7,228 nt of DNA from Anaerolineae bacterium. GTDB lineage: Bacteria > Chloroflexota > Anaerolineae > B4-G1 > SLSP01. Positions within the stretch are counted from its first letter, which is position 1. Every line of letters starts with the position of its first letter. The stretch spans positions 1 through 7,228 of the forward strand of contig JAFGNI010000338.1 in assembly GCA_016927095.1 (NCBI GenBank), in the 5' to 3' direction. Shown piece by piece: positions 1-5,631 of the stretch. Below the pieces are notes generated by a model, which worked only from the letters and a program-made list of their open reading frames with translations, ran no database searches and was not told the origin of the DNA. Both the position numbers and the translations under genes were made by a program.

Positions 1-1086
1 ATCGCGCTGCTAGGAAGCGACCAGCGTCCAGACTGGGAGCACTGGAACACCGACGCCATCCAGTACCTCGTCGTCTATCCGAAGCTTCGCTCGGTATCGC
101 TGCTCTCGATACCCCGAGACCTCTACGTTTACATCCCGAACCTGAAGATGAGCCGCATCAACGTGGCCGATATGTACGGTGAGCAGTACGGATTTGACGG
201 CGGCGGCTTTGGCCTGCTCAACCAGACCCTGCTCTACAATCTCGGCATCACGGCAGACTACTACGTCAAGGTCAACTTCCAAGGGCTGAAGGGCATTGTC
301 GACGCCCTGGGCGGTATCGATGTGCCGGTCCACTGTCACTTGGAGGACTGGTGGCCCTACCCCAACGAGGACGGGACCTACAATCGGATGGTGCTGGAGC
401 CGGGTGTCCATCATATGGACGGCAGGCTCGCGCTCTGGTATTCGCGCACGCGGAAGACCACCAGCGTCTTCGACCGAGAAGAGCGCCAACAGCAGGTGCT
501 GGAGGCAATCTGGATGAAGGCGCGACGGGACGGATTCCTGGACATAATCCCCACGCTTTACGAGCAGTACGGGACGCTGGTGGAGACCAACTTGGGTTGG
601 GGCAACATCCTGTCCTTGGGTGTGCTCGCCACGCAGATGGAGCTTTCGCAGGTGACGCTCTACAACCTTGGGCCTCGAGAGGTGACACCGTACGTCACCC
701 TCCAAGGTGGAAACGTTTTCCTGCCCAACTGGGAAGCCATGGCGCCCCTGATCGAACGCGCACTCTTGCCGCCTGCGGCGAGCCGGGCAGCGCTCGCCGA
801 CGTCAAGGTCGAAGTATGGAACGGCACGACACACGACCAATGGGACCTCCTCGCCGCCGACCGCCTCTACCGGTACGGTTACACACCCGTACTGGGCACG
901 GGCAATGGCGAGCGCGTTGTGGCGACTCAGATCCAAGTCTTCGGTGACCACGCCAAGGGCACGGGGCTCGCGACGGTGCAGGAGATCTTTGGCGTCCCGG
1001 ATTCCGCCGTGACCTACGTCGGCGCGACAAACAGCGACGTGAGGCTAAGAATCCTATTGGGCGACAACTACCAGGTCTGTTACTGA
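1..1086 (+). CDS. LytR-CpsA-Psr (LCP) family protein with LytR_C domain, 5'-partial
   Basis: The frame is open from base 1, so the N-terminus, including the expected cytoplasmic tail and single membrane helix, lies outside the window; 361 residues remain. LCP enzymes act on the outer face of the membrane and transfer undecaprenyl-linked glycopolymers to peptidoglycan or a related acceptor. Visible LCP landmarks, numbered from the first codon here: LLGSDQ at residues 3-8, NTDAI at 16-20, SIPRD at 36-40 with the conserved Arg, SRIN at 51-54, the NFQGLKGIVDALGGIDVPV block, YSRTR at 147-151 and FDREERQQQ at 157-165. Residues from about 268 on (VKVEVWNGT, then an RLYRYGY-type segment and a final LLGDNY) match the LytR_C domain often fused to LCP proteins. 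ATG codons such as the one at 148 are internal, because the LCP core begins before them. The acceptor polymer cannot be told from this sequence. Confidence 0.92.
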   Translation: MALLGSDQRPDWEHWNTDAIQYLVVYPKLRSVSLLSIPRDLYVYIPNLKMSRINVADMYGEQYGFDGGGFGLLNQTLLYNLGITADYYVKVNFQGLKGIVDALGGIDVPVHCHLEDWWPYPNEDGTYNRMVLEPGVHHMDGRLALWYSRTRKTTSVFDREERQQQVLEAIWMKARRDGFLDIIPTLYEQYGTLVETNLGWGNILSLGVLATQMELSQVTLYNLGPREVTPYVTLQGGNVFLPNWEAMAPLIERALLPPAASRAALADVKVEVWNGTTHDQWDLLAADRLYRYGYTPVLGTGNGERVVATQIQVFGDHAKGTGLATVQEIFGVPDSAVTYVGATNSDVRLRILLGDNYQVCY

Positions 1087-1103
1087 CCGGAAGGAAGCAC
1101 ACA

Positions 1104-1910
1104 GTGATCCAGCAACATGAAGAGGAGCTCGGGATTACGAACCCGGCAGTGTCAGCCGCCCTGCAAGCCATCGCCCAAGACGACACGCCTGAGAACCGGC
1201 TCGCCCTCTACCAAGCGCTGAAAAAGAGCACGCTGATCCTGCCCACGCCGGAAAGCGAAGATCTCGATGCTGTGGCGGAGCCGGACTTCCTGGGCGAGGA
1301 TGAGGCCCTCACCTTCATGACCTACGAAAACGACGCCGGCGGCATCGTGATGATCGCCTTCACGGATGAGGAAGCGGCGCTCACGTGGGAACCTGAGGGA
1401 CTGCCGTACCTCGGGTTGCACGGCAGGGACCTGCTTCTCATTGCGGCGGAGAACGAGGTGGCGGAAATCGCCCTCAACCCTGCCAGCGCGAGCAGCTACC
1501 GGCTGGGCCGGGAAGAGATTGCGGCTCTGACACAGGGGGAGTCGCCAGAGCAACGAGCCAGCGCAACACCGGCTCTGCCTCAGGGCATGACTGTGCTGGT
1601 TGGACCTCCGGAGGAAACCCCTCCAAGGACATGGCGAGAAGGCCTGGCAAGCATTCTCAAGCACTATCCGTCGATTGAGACGGCCTATTTCTTTCAGCTA
1701 CACATCCCGCCAGAGGGCGGGCGCCACGTGATCGGTCTGGTGCTGTACGAGGGTATGTCGGTGGAGGCCCAGAACCGCATGATGGATACGCTGGTCTCGG
1801 AGCTAGAAGCGGAGCTTCCTCAAGACCAAGCCCTCGACTTCGTGGTGTTGGATGACCCGGACTTTCGACAGACTGTCAGGGACACCGTATCGCCGATCTA
1901 CAGGGCCTGA
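1104..1910 (+). CDS. SseB-like protein with N- and C-terminal SseB domains
   Basis: A 268-residue protein starting with GTG, preceded by a purine-rich GGAAGGAAG Shine-Dalgarno about 9 bases upstream. Residues about 15-143 resemble the SseB N-terminal domain: NRLALYQALKKSTLILPTPE, then FMTYENDAGGIVMIAFTDEEAA and a segment ending LNPASASSYRLGREEI. Residues about 158-267 resemble the SseB C-terminal domain: MTVLVGPPEE, a helix with LASILKHYPSIETAYFFQL, a HVIGLVLYEG strand and a final FVVLDDPDF. No signal peptide or membrane segment is seen, so it should be cytosolic. The family is named after an enterobacterial protein reported to enhance serine sensitivity, but its biochemical role is poorly known and I assign none here. 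It begins 17 bases after the LCP stop on the same strand, so the two are probably cotranscribed. Confidence 0.8.
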   Translation: MIQQHEEELGITNPAVSAALQAIAQDDTPENRLALYQALKKSTLILPTPESEDLDAVAEPDFLGEDEALTFMTYENDAGGIVMIAFTDEEAALTWEPEGLPYLGLHGRDLLLIAAENEVAEIALNPASASSYRLGREEIAALTQGESPEQRASATPALPQGMTVLVGPPEETPPRTWREGLASILKHYPSIETAYFFQLHIPPEGGRHVIGLVLYEGMSVEAQNRMMDTLVSELEAELPQDQALDFVVLDDPDFRQTVRDTVSPIYRA

Positions 1911-1925
1911 CTGACGTCCAGTCAG
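1907..1925. terminator. Short hairpin at the SseB-like gene's stop codon
   Basis: A perfect 7-bp inverted repeat, CTGACTG / CAGTCAG, with a 5-base loop (ACGTC) includes the TGA stop codon. It sits in the 66-base spacer between two convergent genes, so it could help end transcription in either direction. No run of T follows on either strand and the stem is short, so it may be a chance repeat. Confidence 0.3.
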
Positions 1926-1976
1926 AGTCGACCGAAAGGCTGCCGCGAGATCTCATGATCGTCGCCAGGCGCGTCC

Positions 1977-2396
1977 TCAGGCATCCGTTGGCGCGGTGTC
2001 CTGCGGGCTCTCTTCCGGTATTTCAGCGTCCAACTCGATGATCTCGACGTCCGGCTCGTCCCAAGCCTCCGAGTCGCGGCGATCCGCTGTGAGCCGATTG
2101 TACTCCGCGACAACCGAGGGTGGACAGAGCGAGATGAACATGCGCAGTCCCACAAGGAGGATGACCAGATCATCAACCTGACCAAAGCCGACGAGGACAT
2201 CGGGGACGATGTCGATGGGAAGAATCAGGTAGGCGACGGTCAGTAGCGGCACCAGTTTGGTGGACAGCGGCACACGATTGTCCCAGAGCAGCTTCCAGGC
2301 CAGCCCGAACTGCGAGAAGAAGTCCCGCAGCCAACCCAGCAGCTCCCGCTCCTGCTCGTCTCGACCCTCTGGTTGCCGTATCTCTCGTTTGCTCAT
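1977..2396 (-). CDS. DUF1232 (YkvA-like) small membrane protein
   Basis: A 139-residue protein. Residues about 42-85 match the DUF1232 core: VPLSTKLVPLLTVAYLILPIDIVPD followed by GFGQVDDLVILLVGLRMF. The LPIDIVPD...G..DD pattern is the family signature. It carries two hydrophobic segments, about 46-69 and 76-92, so a membrane location is likely. The N-terminus is charged and probably cytosolic, and the C-terminal 30 residues are very acidic (EIIELDAEIPEE). The function of the family is unknown to me beyond its membrane character. The ATG is preceded by AGGGAGGT with short spacing. That Shine-Dalgarno lies inside the last codons of a 21-codon upstream frame whose TGA overlaps this ATG (ATGA), which suggests translational coupling. 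It is convergent with the SseB-like gene. Confidence 0.85.
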   Translation of the reverse strand: MSKREIRQPEGRDEQERELLGWLRDFFSQFGLAWKLLWDNRVPLSTKLVPLLTVAYLILPIDIVPDVLVGFGQVDDLVILLVGLRMFISLCPPSVVAEYNRLTADRRDSEAWDEPDVEIIELDAEIPEESPQDTAPTDA

Positions 2397-2458
2397 TGTA
2401 CCTCCCTGATCTCCAGCGCAGTGCGTACGACGATGCCATACCGATCGTCCAGGCTCAT
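2393..2458 (-). CDS. Short upstream reading frame (21 codons), possible leader peptide
   Basis: On the minus strand an ATG at 2458-2456 is preceded by AGGAGGT (2473-2467) with an 8-base gap, the best Shine-Dalgarno in this part of the window. The frame runs 21 codons, beginning MSLDD and ending IREVQ, to a TGA at 2395-2393. That TGA overlaps the ATG of the DUF1232 gene as ATGA. The last codons (AGG GAG GTA) also form the Shine-Dalgarno of the downstream gene. This is the usual geometry of translational coupling. The peptide has no signal, no membrane segment, no Cys, and no run of one amino acid that would suggest classical attenuation. I do not recognise it. It could be a real small protein, a regulatory leader, or the remnant of a longer gene. 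Confidence 0.5.
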   Translation of the reverse strand: MSLDDRYGIVVRTALEIREVQ

Positions 2459-2501
2459 CGCTCGAAACCTCCTACGTGCGGGACACCAGATGCCCGCCTT
2501 T

Positions 2502-2511
2502 ACTACGTAGT
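2502..2511. promoter_or_regulatory. Palindrome in divergent intergenic region, possible operator
   Basis: ACTACGTAGT is a perfect 10-base palindrome about 44 bases upstream of the minus-strand leader ATG and 88 bases upstream of the NYN gene start. Its place between two divergent transcription units makes an operator possible. No convincing -35/-10 pair could be found around it on either strand, and no known regulator site is recognised, so this is a weak call based on symmetry and position. Confidence 0.25.
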
Positions 2512-2543
2512 CTAGCACACTTCGGTTGCAGAGGGACACTCAC

Positions 2544-2566
2544 AGAGGCTTCCCTGCAGGGCCTCT
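2544..2566. promoter_or_regulatory. Hairpin upstream of the NYN-domain gene
   Basis: AGAGG pairs with CCTCT and, after a 3-base bulge (CTT), CCC pairs with GGG around a TGCA loop. This gives an 8-bp interrupted stem ending about 32 bases before the ATG of the NYN gene. It could be a 5' untranslated-region structure or a protein site. An AT-rich stretch, TAGATTATGATT, lies just after it at 2573-2584. It contains a -10-like TATGAT, but that lies so close to the start codon that a promoter there would leave almost no leader. Confidence 0.25.
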
Positions 2567-2598
2567 TCGTGGTAGATTATGATTAGGTGAGATGGACT

Positions 2599-3660
2599 AT
2601 GCCATACTTGATTGACGGCCACAATGTGATCGCGGCGATGGAGGGCATCGACCTGGATGACCCCAACGACGAGGCAAAACTCGTCCTGAAACTGCGCGCC
2701 TGGACCGCACGCATCAACCGCAAAGCTGTTTTGGTGTTCGATGGTGGCATTCCAGGTGGCCCTTCCCGCACGCTTTCGACGCCGGATGTACGGGTCATCT
2801 TTGCCGCACGCCAGCACACTATCGCGGATCGCATCATCCGCGAGCGCATCAGAGAACTTCCCGATGCGCCCAACTGGACTGTTGTCTCGTCGGACCGTGA
2901 GATACTGGATGACGCGGCAGCCGCCGGCGCAAGAACGATGACCGCACAAGACTTCGCGGAGGCGATCGAGCGCCCGCCCGATGTCGAAAAGGAAAAGCCC
3001 GACACGGTCTCCACAGAAGAGATCAACGGCTGGCTTGCGGTCTTTGGGGAAGTTGAACCCGAGGCCGCATCCTCAGCCTCGGCTGAAGCATGGGCAACCG
3101 GCGCGGCTGCGTCCCCCAGCGCACCGCCAAAGCCCACAGCCGCACCGAAGCGGCACCGTGACCCACAAGGGCAACCACCACGGCGCCACACCGTCACAAT
3201 CGGTGAGCAGATGGGGCTGGACATCGAAGTGCCACCCGAGACGGAAACGCCAGGTGGCAAGCCGGAGGAGATCTCGGATCGGGAGGTCGAGGCGTGGTTA
3301 CAGGTCTTCCACGATGACCCCAACAGCGAGATCCCCCCTCCCAATCTGCCCAAACCCAAACCAAGACAGCGTCCTCCGAAGCCAAGAGAGGCCGTGGTCC
3401 GCAAGACAGGTGACCTCTCCTCCGACGAGGTCGACGCTTGGCTGGCTCTGTTCTCAGAACCAGCGTCCCAAGCGACAGAAAGCAACAGGGCTCCCGCATC
3501 TAGTGAGGCGTCGCCAAGCTCCCAGAACCAGCCTTCGGGTCCCAGCGCTAAGCTTGCCGAACACCGGGACAAGTACGCTCCCGCTGAAGGTCAAGGGAAA
3601 GCAGACCTTTCGGAAGAGGATCTGGAACTCTGGCACCGTTTGTTCGGCGAAGAGAGTTAG
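2599..3660 (+). CDS. YacP/Rae1-like NYN-domain protein with repeat-bearing disordered tail
   Basis: Residues 1 to about 125 form a NYN (PIN-like) nuclease domain of the YacP type, numbering from this ATG. Visible are MPYLIDGHNVI with Asp6 and Asn9, AVLVFDGG with Asp48, the TIADRIIRERI segment with Asp77, and WTVVSSDREI with Asp99. These acidic positions are the expected metal-binding set. In Bacillus, Rae1 (YacP) is a ribosome-associated mRNA endonuclease of about 170 residues, so RNA cleavage is the best guess here. The remaining 225 or so residues are low-complexity, Pro/Ala/Ser/Glu-rich, with basic patches (PKPKPRQRPPKPR, about 251-263) and four copies of a W..[LV]F motif described separately. 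I chose ATG 2599 because AGGTGAG (2585-2591) lies 7 bases before it. The in-frame GTG at 2587 overlaps that Shine-Dalgarno, and the family usually begins M-x-x-L-I-D-G. The protein is about twice the usual family length because of the tail. Confidence 0.85.
   Translation: MPYLIDGHNVIAAMEGIDLDDPNDEAKLVLKLRAWTARINRKAVLVFDGGIPGGPSRTLSTPDVRVIFAARQHTIADRIIRERIRELPDAPNWTVVSSDREILDDAAAAGARTMTAQDFAEAIERPPDVEKEKPDTVSTEEINGWLAVFGEVEPEAASSASAEAWATGAAASPSAPPKPTAAPKRHRDPQGQPPRRHTVTIGEQMGLDIEVPPETETPGGKPEEISDREVEAWLQVFHDDPNSEIPPPNLPKPKPRQRPPKPREAVVRKTGDLSSDEVDAWLALFSEPASQATESNRAPASSEASPSSQNQPSGPSAKLAEHRDKYAPAEGQGKADLSEEDLELWHRLFGEES
3007..3651 (+). repeat. Four copies of a 15-residue W..[LV]F motif in the NYN protein tail
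   Basis: The copies lie at bases 3007-3051 (VSTEEINGWLAVFGE), 3271-3315 (ISDREVEAWLQVFHD), 3415-3459 (LSSDEVDAWLALFSE) and 3607-3651 (LSEEDLELWHRLFGE). These are protein residues 137-151, 225-239, 273-287 and 337-351. Shared features are a hydrophobic residue then Ser, an acidic residue three later, an invariant Trp at position 9, an invariant Phe at position 13 and an acidic residue at position 15. The S-x-x-E/D start resembles a helix N-cap, so each copy may form a short amphipathic helix showing Trp, Leu and Phe on one face. Linkers of 73, 33 and 49 residues are Pro/Ala/Ser-rich, and the first two carry basic patches. The last copy sits at the extreme C-terminus. The repeat is conserved in protein but diverged in DNA, so it is not a recent duplication. 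Confidence 0.8.
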
Positions 3661-3759
3661 CCATCTACCCGGCGCCAAAGCTGTAGCCTGCCGCTGAGAT
3701 GTGTGGTGGGCCGCACGAAGCCGTAACGATCACCAACGCGATATCCGCAGGGAGGGACT

Positions 3760-4305
3760 ATGAGCAGGCGAAACCAGGTCAGGGTTGGCGCAGCCATCAC
3801 GATCTTTGGTCTGCTGCTATTGGTGGGCAACCTTCTGCAGGTCAACCTCTGGGCTTACCTGTGGCCACTGATTCTGATTGGCCTGGGCGCGTGGCTGATT
3901 CTGCGTCCCCAGACGCGCAAGCGAAATGTGCCGACCAGATTCCTCTTGCTGGGCGACATTCGCCGGCGCGGCCCTTGGTCCGTCCGCGAAGAGGACATCT
4001 GGCTCCTCATCGGCGATGTCGATCTGGATTTCACCCAGGCCACGTTGCCCGAGGGAGAAACGACCGTGCAGATCCAGGGGTTCGTGGGCGGCGTCGACGT
4101 CAGGGTGCCAGAAGATCTCGGCATCAGGATTCGCTCTACGGCGTTCCTGACTGACGCTCACGTCCTGGGGTCGCATCAGGAGCACTTCGTCACGCCCTTT
4201 GAGTTCTCCAGCAGCAGCTACGGAGTAGGGCCACGGACCGTGAACCTGGAGTTGCTCCACTTCGTGACTGACCTGAACGTCCGCCAGGTCAGCCGGGAGG
4301 CTTAG
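3760..4305 (+). CDS. LiaF-like (DUF2154-type) membrane protein, cell-envelope stress family
   Basis: A 181-residue protein with a good GGGAGGG Shine-Dalgarno 4 bases before the ATG. The N-terminus is basic (MSRRNQVR) and is followed by two hydrophobic helices, about 8-27 and 30-48, typical of the LiaI/LiaF-type transmembrane region. A further basic stretch (RPQTRKR) then suggests that both ends face the cytoplasm. Residues about 61-181 form a beta-rich domain with the family pattern: LLLGDIRRRG, IWLLIGDVDLDF, then GFVGGVDVRVPEDLGIRIRS. This matches the cell-wall-active antibiotics response (LiaF C-terminal) domain. LiaF in Bacillus restrains the LiaRS two-component system, but no sensor kinase or regulator is adjacent here, so a LiaRS role cannot be claimed. 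The gene starts 99 bases after the NYN gene on the same strand, and I saw no clear promoter in that gap. Confidence 0.8.
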   Translation: MSRRNQVRVGAAITIFGLLLLVGNLLQVNLWAYLWPLILIGLGAWLILRPQTRKRNVPTRFLLLGDIRRRGPWSVREEDIWLLIGDVDLDFTQATLPEGETTVQIQGFVGGVDVRVPEDLGIRIRSTAFLTDAHVLGSHQEHFVTPFEFSSSSYGVGPRTVNLELLHFVTDLNVRQVSREA

Positions 4306-4338
4306 CGGTCCCGACGGTCGCGGCGGGGCAGGTATGGC

Positions 4339-4369
4339 AGGGCCGGACTATCAAAGGTCGCGGCCCTTT
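4339..4369 (+). terminator. Possible terminator after the LiaF-like gene
   Basis: AGGGCCG (4339-4345) pairs with CGGCCCT (4361-4367). Inside it GAC (4346-4348) can pair with GTC (4357-4359), leaving a small loop. A short TTT run overlaps the end of the stem. It lies 34 bases after the LiaF-like stop and about 40 bases before dinB, so it could separate the two transcripts or only reduce read-through. The U-tract is too short for a firm call. Confidence 0.4.
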
Positions 4370-4407
4370 GGTGCTGGCGAGACAGACCTTAGACGGGATA
4401 GGTGGTG

Positions 4408-5592
4408 ATGCCGCGCAAGATCATCCATCTGGATCTGGATGCATTCTTCTGTGCTGTCGAGGCGCTGCGCGATCCCACGTTACACGGGAAGGCGTTCGCC
4501 GTTGGAGGCAGACCGGAGCATCGCGGTGTCATTGCGTCCTGCTCCTACCCCGCCCGGAAGTACGGCGTGCGCTCGGCTATGCCAACAGCGCAGGCGCTGC
4601 TGCGCTGTCCACATCTGATCCTGATCTCGGATCACCGCGGCGACTACAGCGCCTACTCTCATCGCGTGATGGCCCACCTCGAGAACCTGACCCGTGCCAT
4701 CGAACAGATCTCTATCGATGAGGCCTTCATCGACGTCAGCGATCTCAAAGCACCGGCAAGGGCGATCGCCGTCGAGCTGCAACAGAGCATCTGGCAGGAC
4801 TTGAAGCTGCCCTGCTCTCTCGGTGTGGCAACCAACAAGCTCGTGGCCAAGATCGCCAACAACGTGGGAAAGGCCTCTGCGAAGACCGATGGCCCCCCTA
4901 TGGCCATCGAAGTTGTGCCGCCGGGTGAAGAGCAGCACTACCTGGCCCCGCTACCGGTCACGGAACTCTGGGGCGTCGGGCCAAAGACGGCGGAAAGCCT
5001 TGAGAAGCTGGGCATCAAGACCATCGGCGACCTGGCCGGTTGGCCTGAGGCGGACTTGATCCAGCGGTTTGGCAAGCACGGAGAGGATTTGGCCCGCCGT
5101 GCCAGGGGCATCGATTCGCGCCCTGTGATGTCGGACCACGAGGTCAAGTCGATCAGCCATGAGACGACGTTTAGCGAGGATGTGACAGACGAGACCGTAC
5201 TGCGGCGAACGCTCTGTCTACTGTCGGAGAACGTGGGGCGCAGGCTGCGGCGGGCGGAGCTTGCCGCCACGACGATCAAGGTCAAGCTACGCTGGTCCGA
5301 TTTCAAGACGCTCACCCGCCAGACGACACTTGAGGAGCCGACGGACCAGGACAGCGTGATCTACGTCACGGCCCAGCAGCTTCTCAAGGAGAACTGGCCC
5401 CGCGGCAGACCTGTACGTCTGATCGGCGTAGGTGCCAGCAACCTGACCGAACCCATGGCACAACTCAGGCTGTGGGATGCATCGGTCGAGAAGGGCGCGC
5501 AACTTCAGAAGACACTCGACAGACTACGCGACCGGTTCGGACGGGGGGCTATCCGGCGCGCCATCACGCTACGGTCAGACGACGAAGGCTGA
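4408..5592 (+). CDS. dinB: DNA polymerase IV (Y-family translesion polymerase)
   Basis: A 394-residue Y-family polymerase, a little longer than E. coli DinB (351), that copies past damaged template bases. Numbering from ATG 4408: palm motif KIIHLDLDAFFCAVE with catalytic Asp9 and Phe14 as the likely steric gate that excludes ribonucleotides; YPARKYGVRSAMP in the fingers; SIDEAFID with catalytic Asp104 and Glu105; PCSLGVATNKLVAKIAN; the helix-hairpin-helix ELWGVGPKTAESLEKLGI (from about 186); and a little-finger domain from about 240 containing HETTFSEDV. QLRLW at 352-356 resembles a sliding-clamp-binding motif. About 38 further residues follow it, with a charged segment LDRLRDRFGRGAIRRAI. Two in-frame GTG codons (4402, 4405) precede the ATG. 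I prefer the ATG because the family usually starts one to four residues before RKIIH and AGGTGG overlaps the GTGs. No LexA-like site was seen upstream. All key residues are intact. Confidence 0.96.
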   Translation: MPRKIIHLDLDAFFCAVEALRDPTLHGKAFAVGGRPEHRGVIASCSYPARKYGVRSAMPTAQALLRCPHLILISDHRGDYSAYSHRVMAHLENLTRAIEQISIDEAFIDVSDLKAPARAIAVELQQSIWQDLKLPCSLGVATNKLVAKIANNVGKASAKTDGPPMAIEVVPPGEEQHYLAPLPVTELWGVGPKTAESLEKLGIKTIGDLAGWPEADLIQRFGKHGEDLARRARGIDSRPVMSDHEVKSISHETTFSEDVTDETVLRRTLCLLSENVGRRLRRAELAATTIKVKLRWSDFKTLTRQTTLEEPTDQDSVIYVTAQQLLKENWPRGRPVRLIGVGASNLTEPMAQLRLWDASVEKGAQLQKTLDRLRDRFGRGAIRRAITLRSDDEG

Positions 5593-5596
5593 CCGA

Positions 5597-5614
5597 CCGG
5601 GCTGCATAAGCCGG
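5597..5614. terminator. Small hairpin between convergent dinB and dus
   Basis: In the 39-base spacer between the two convergent stops, CCGG and CT (5597-5600, 5602-5603) pair with AG and CCGG (5609-5614) around a GCATA loop, with one bulged G. The stem is weak and no T-tract follows on either strand. Its position would suit a bidirectional terminator, but the structure alone does not prove it. Confidence 0.25.
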
Positions 5615-5631
5615 GCACCGTCGAGCAGACG

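Noticed and set aside
10..951. Long open frame on the minus strand opposite the LCP gene (313 codons)
   Set aside because: It is antisense to a clear LCP domain, shows no recognisable family, and is the kind of long shadow frame common in high-GC DNA.
2583..3572. Long Ser/Gly-rich minus-strand frame opposite the NYN gene (329 codons)
   Set aside because: The composition is low-complexity antisense of the Pro/Ala/Glu-rich tail. The plus strand has the NYN motifs, a Shine-Dalgarno and the repeated motif.
3007..3651. Idea that the NYN tail is a frameshifted or fused second gene
   Set aside because: The frame is continuous, the W..[LV]F motif recurs to the last residues in the same frame, and no start site or stop interrupts it.
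3699..4154. Plus-strand frame starting before the LiaF-like gene and overlapping it
   Set aside because: It has no Shine-Dalgarno and becomes Arg/Gly-rich shadow sequence over the LiaF-like domain in another frame.
4306..4407. Search for a LexA operator (GAAC-N4-GTTC or CTG-N10-CAG) before dinB
   Set aside because: Neither pattern is present. A CTG...CAG pair at about 4374-4385 has the wrong spacing.
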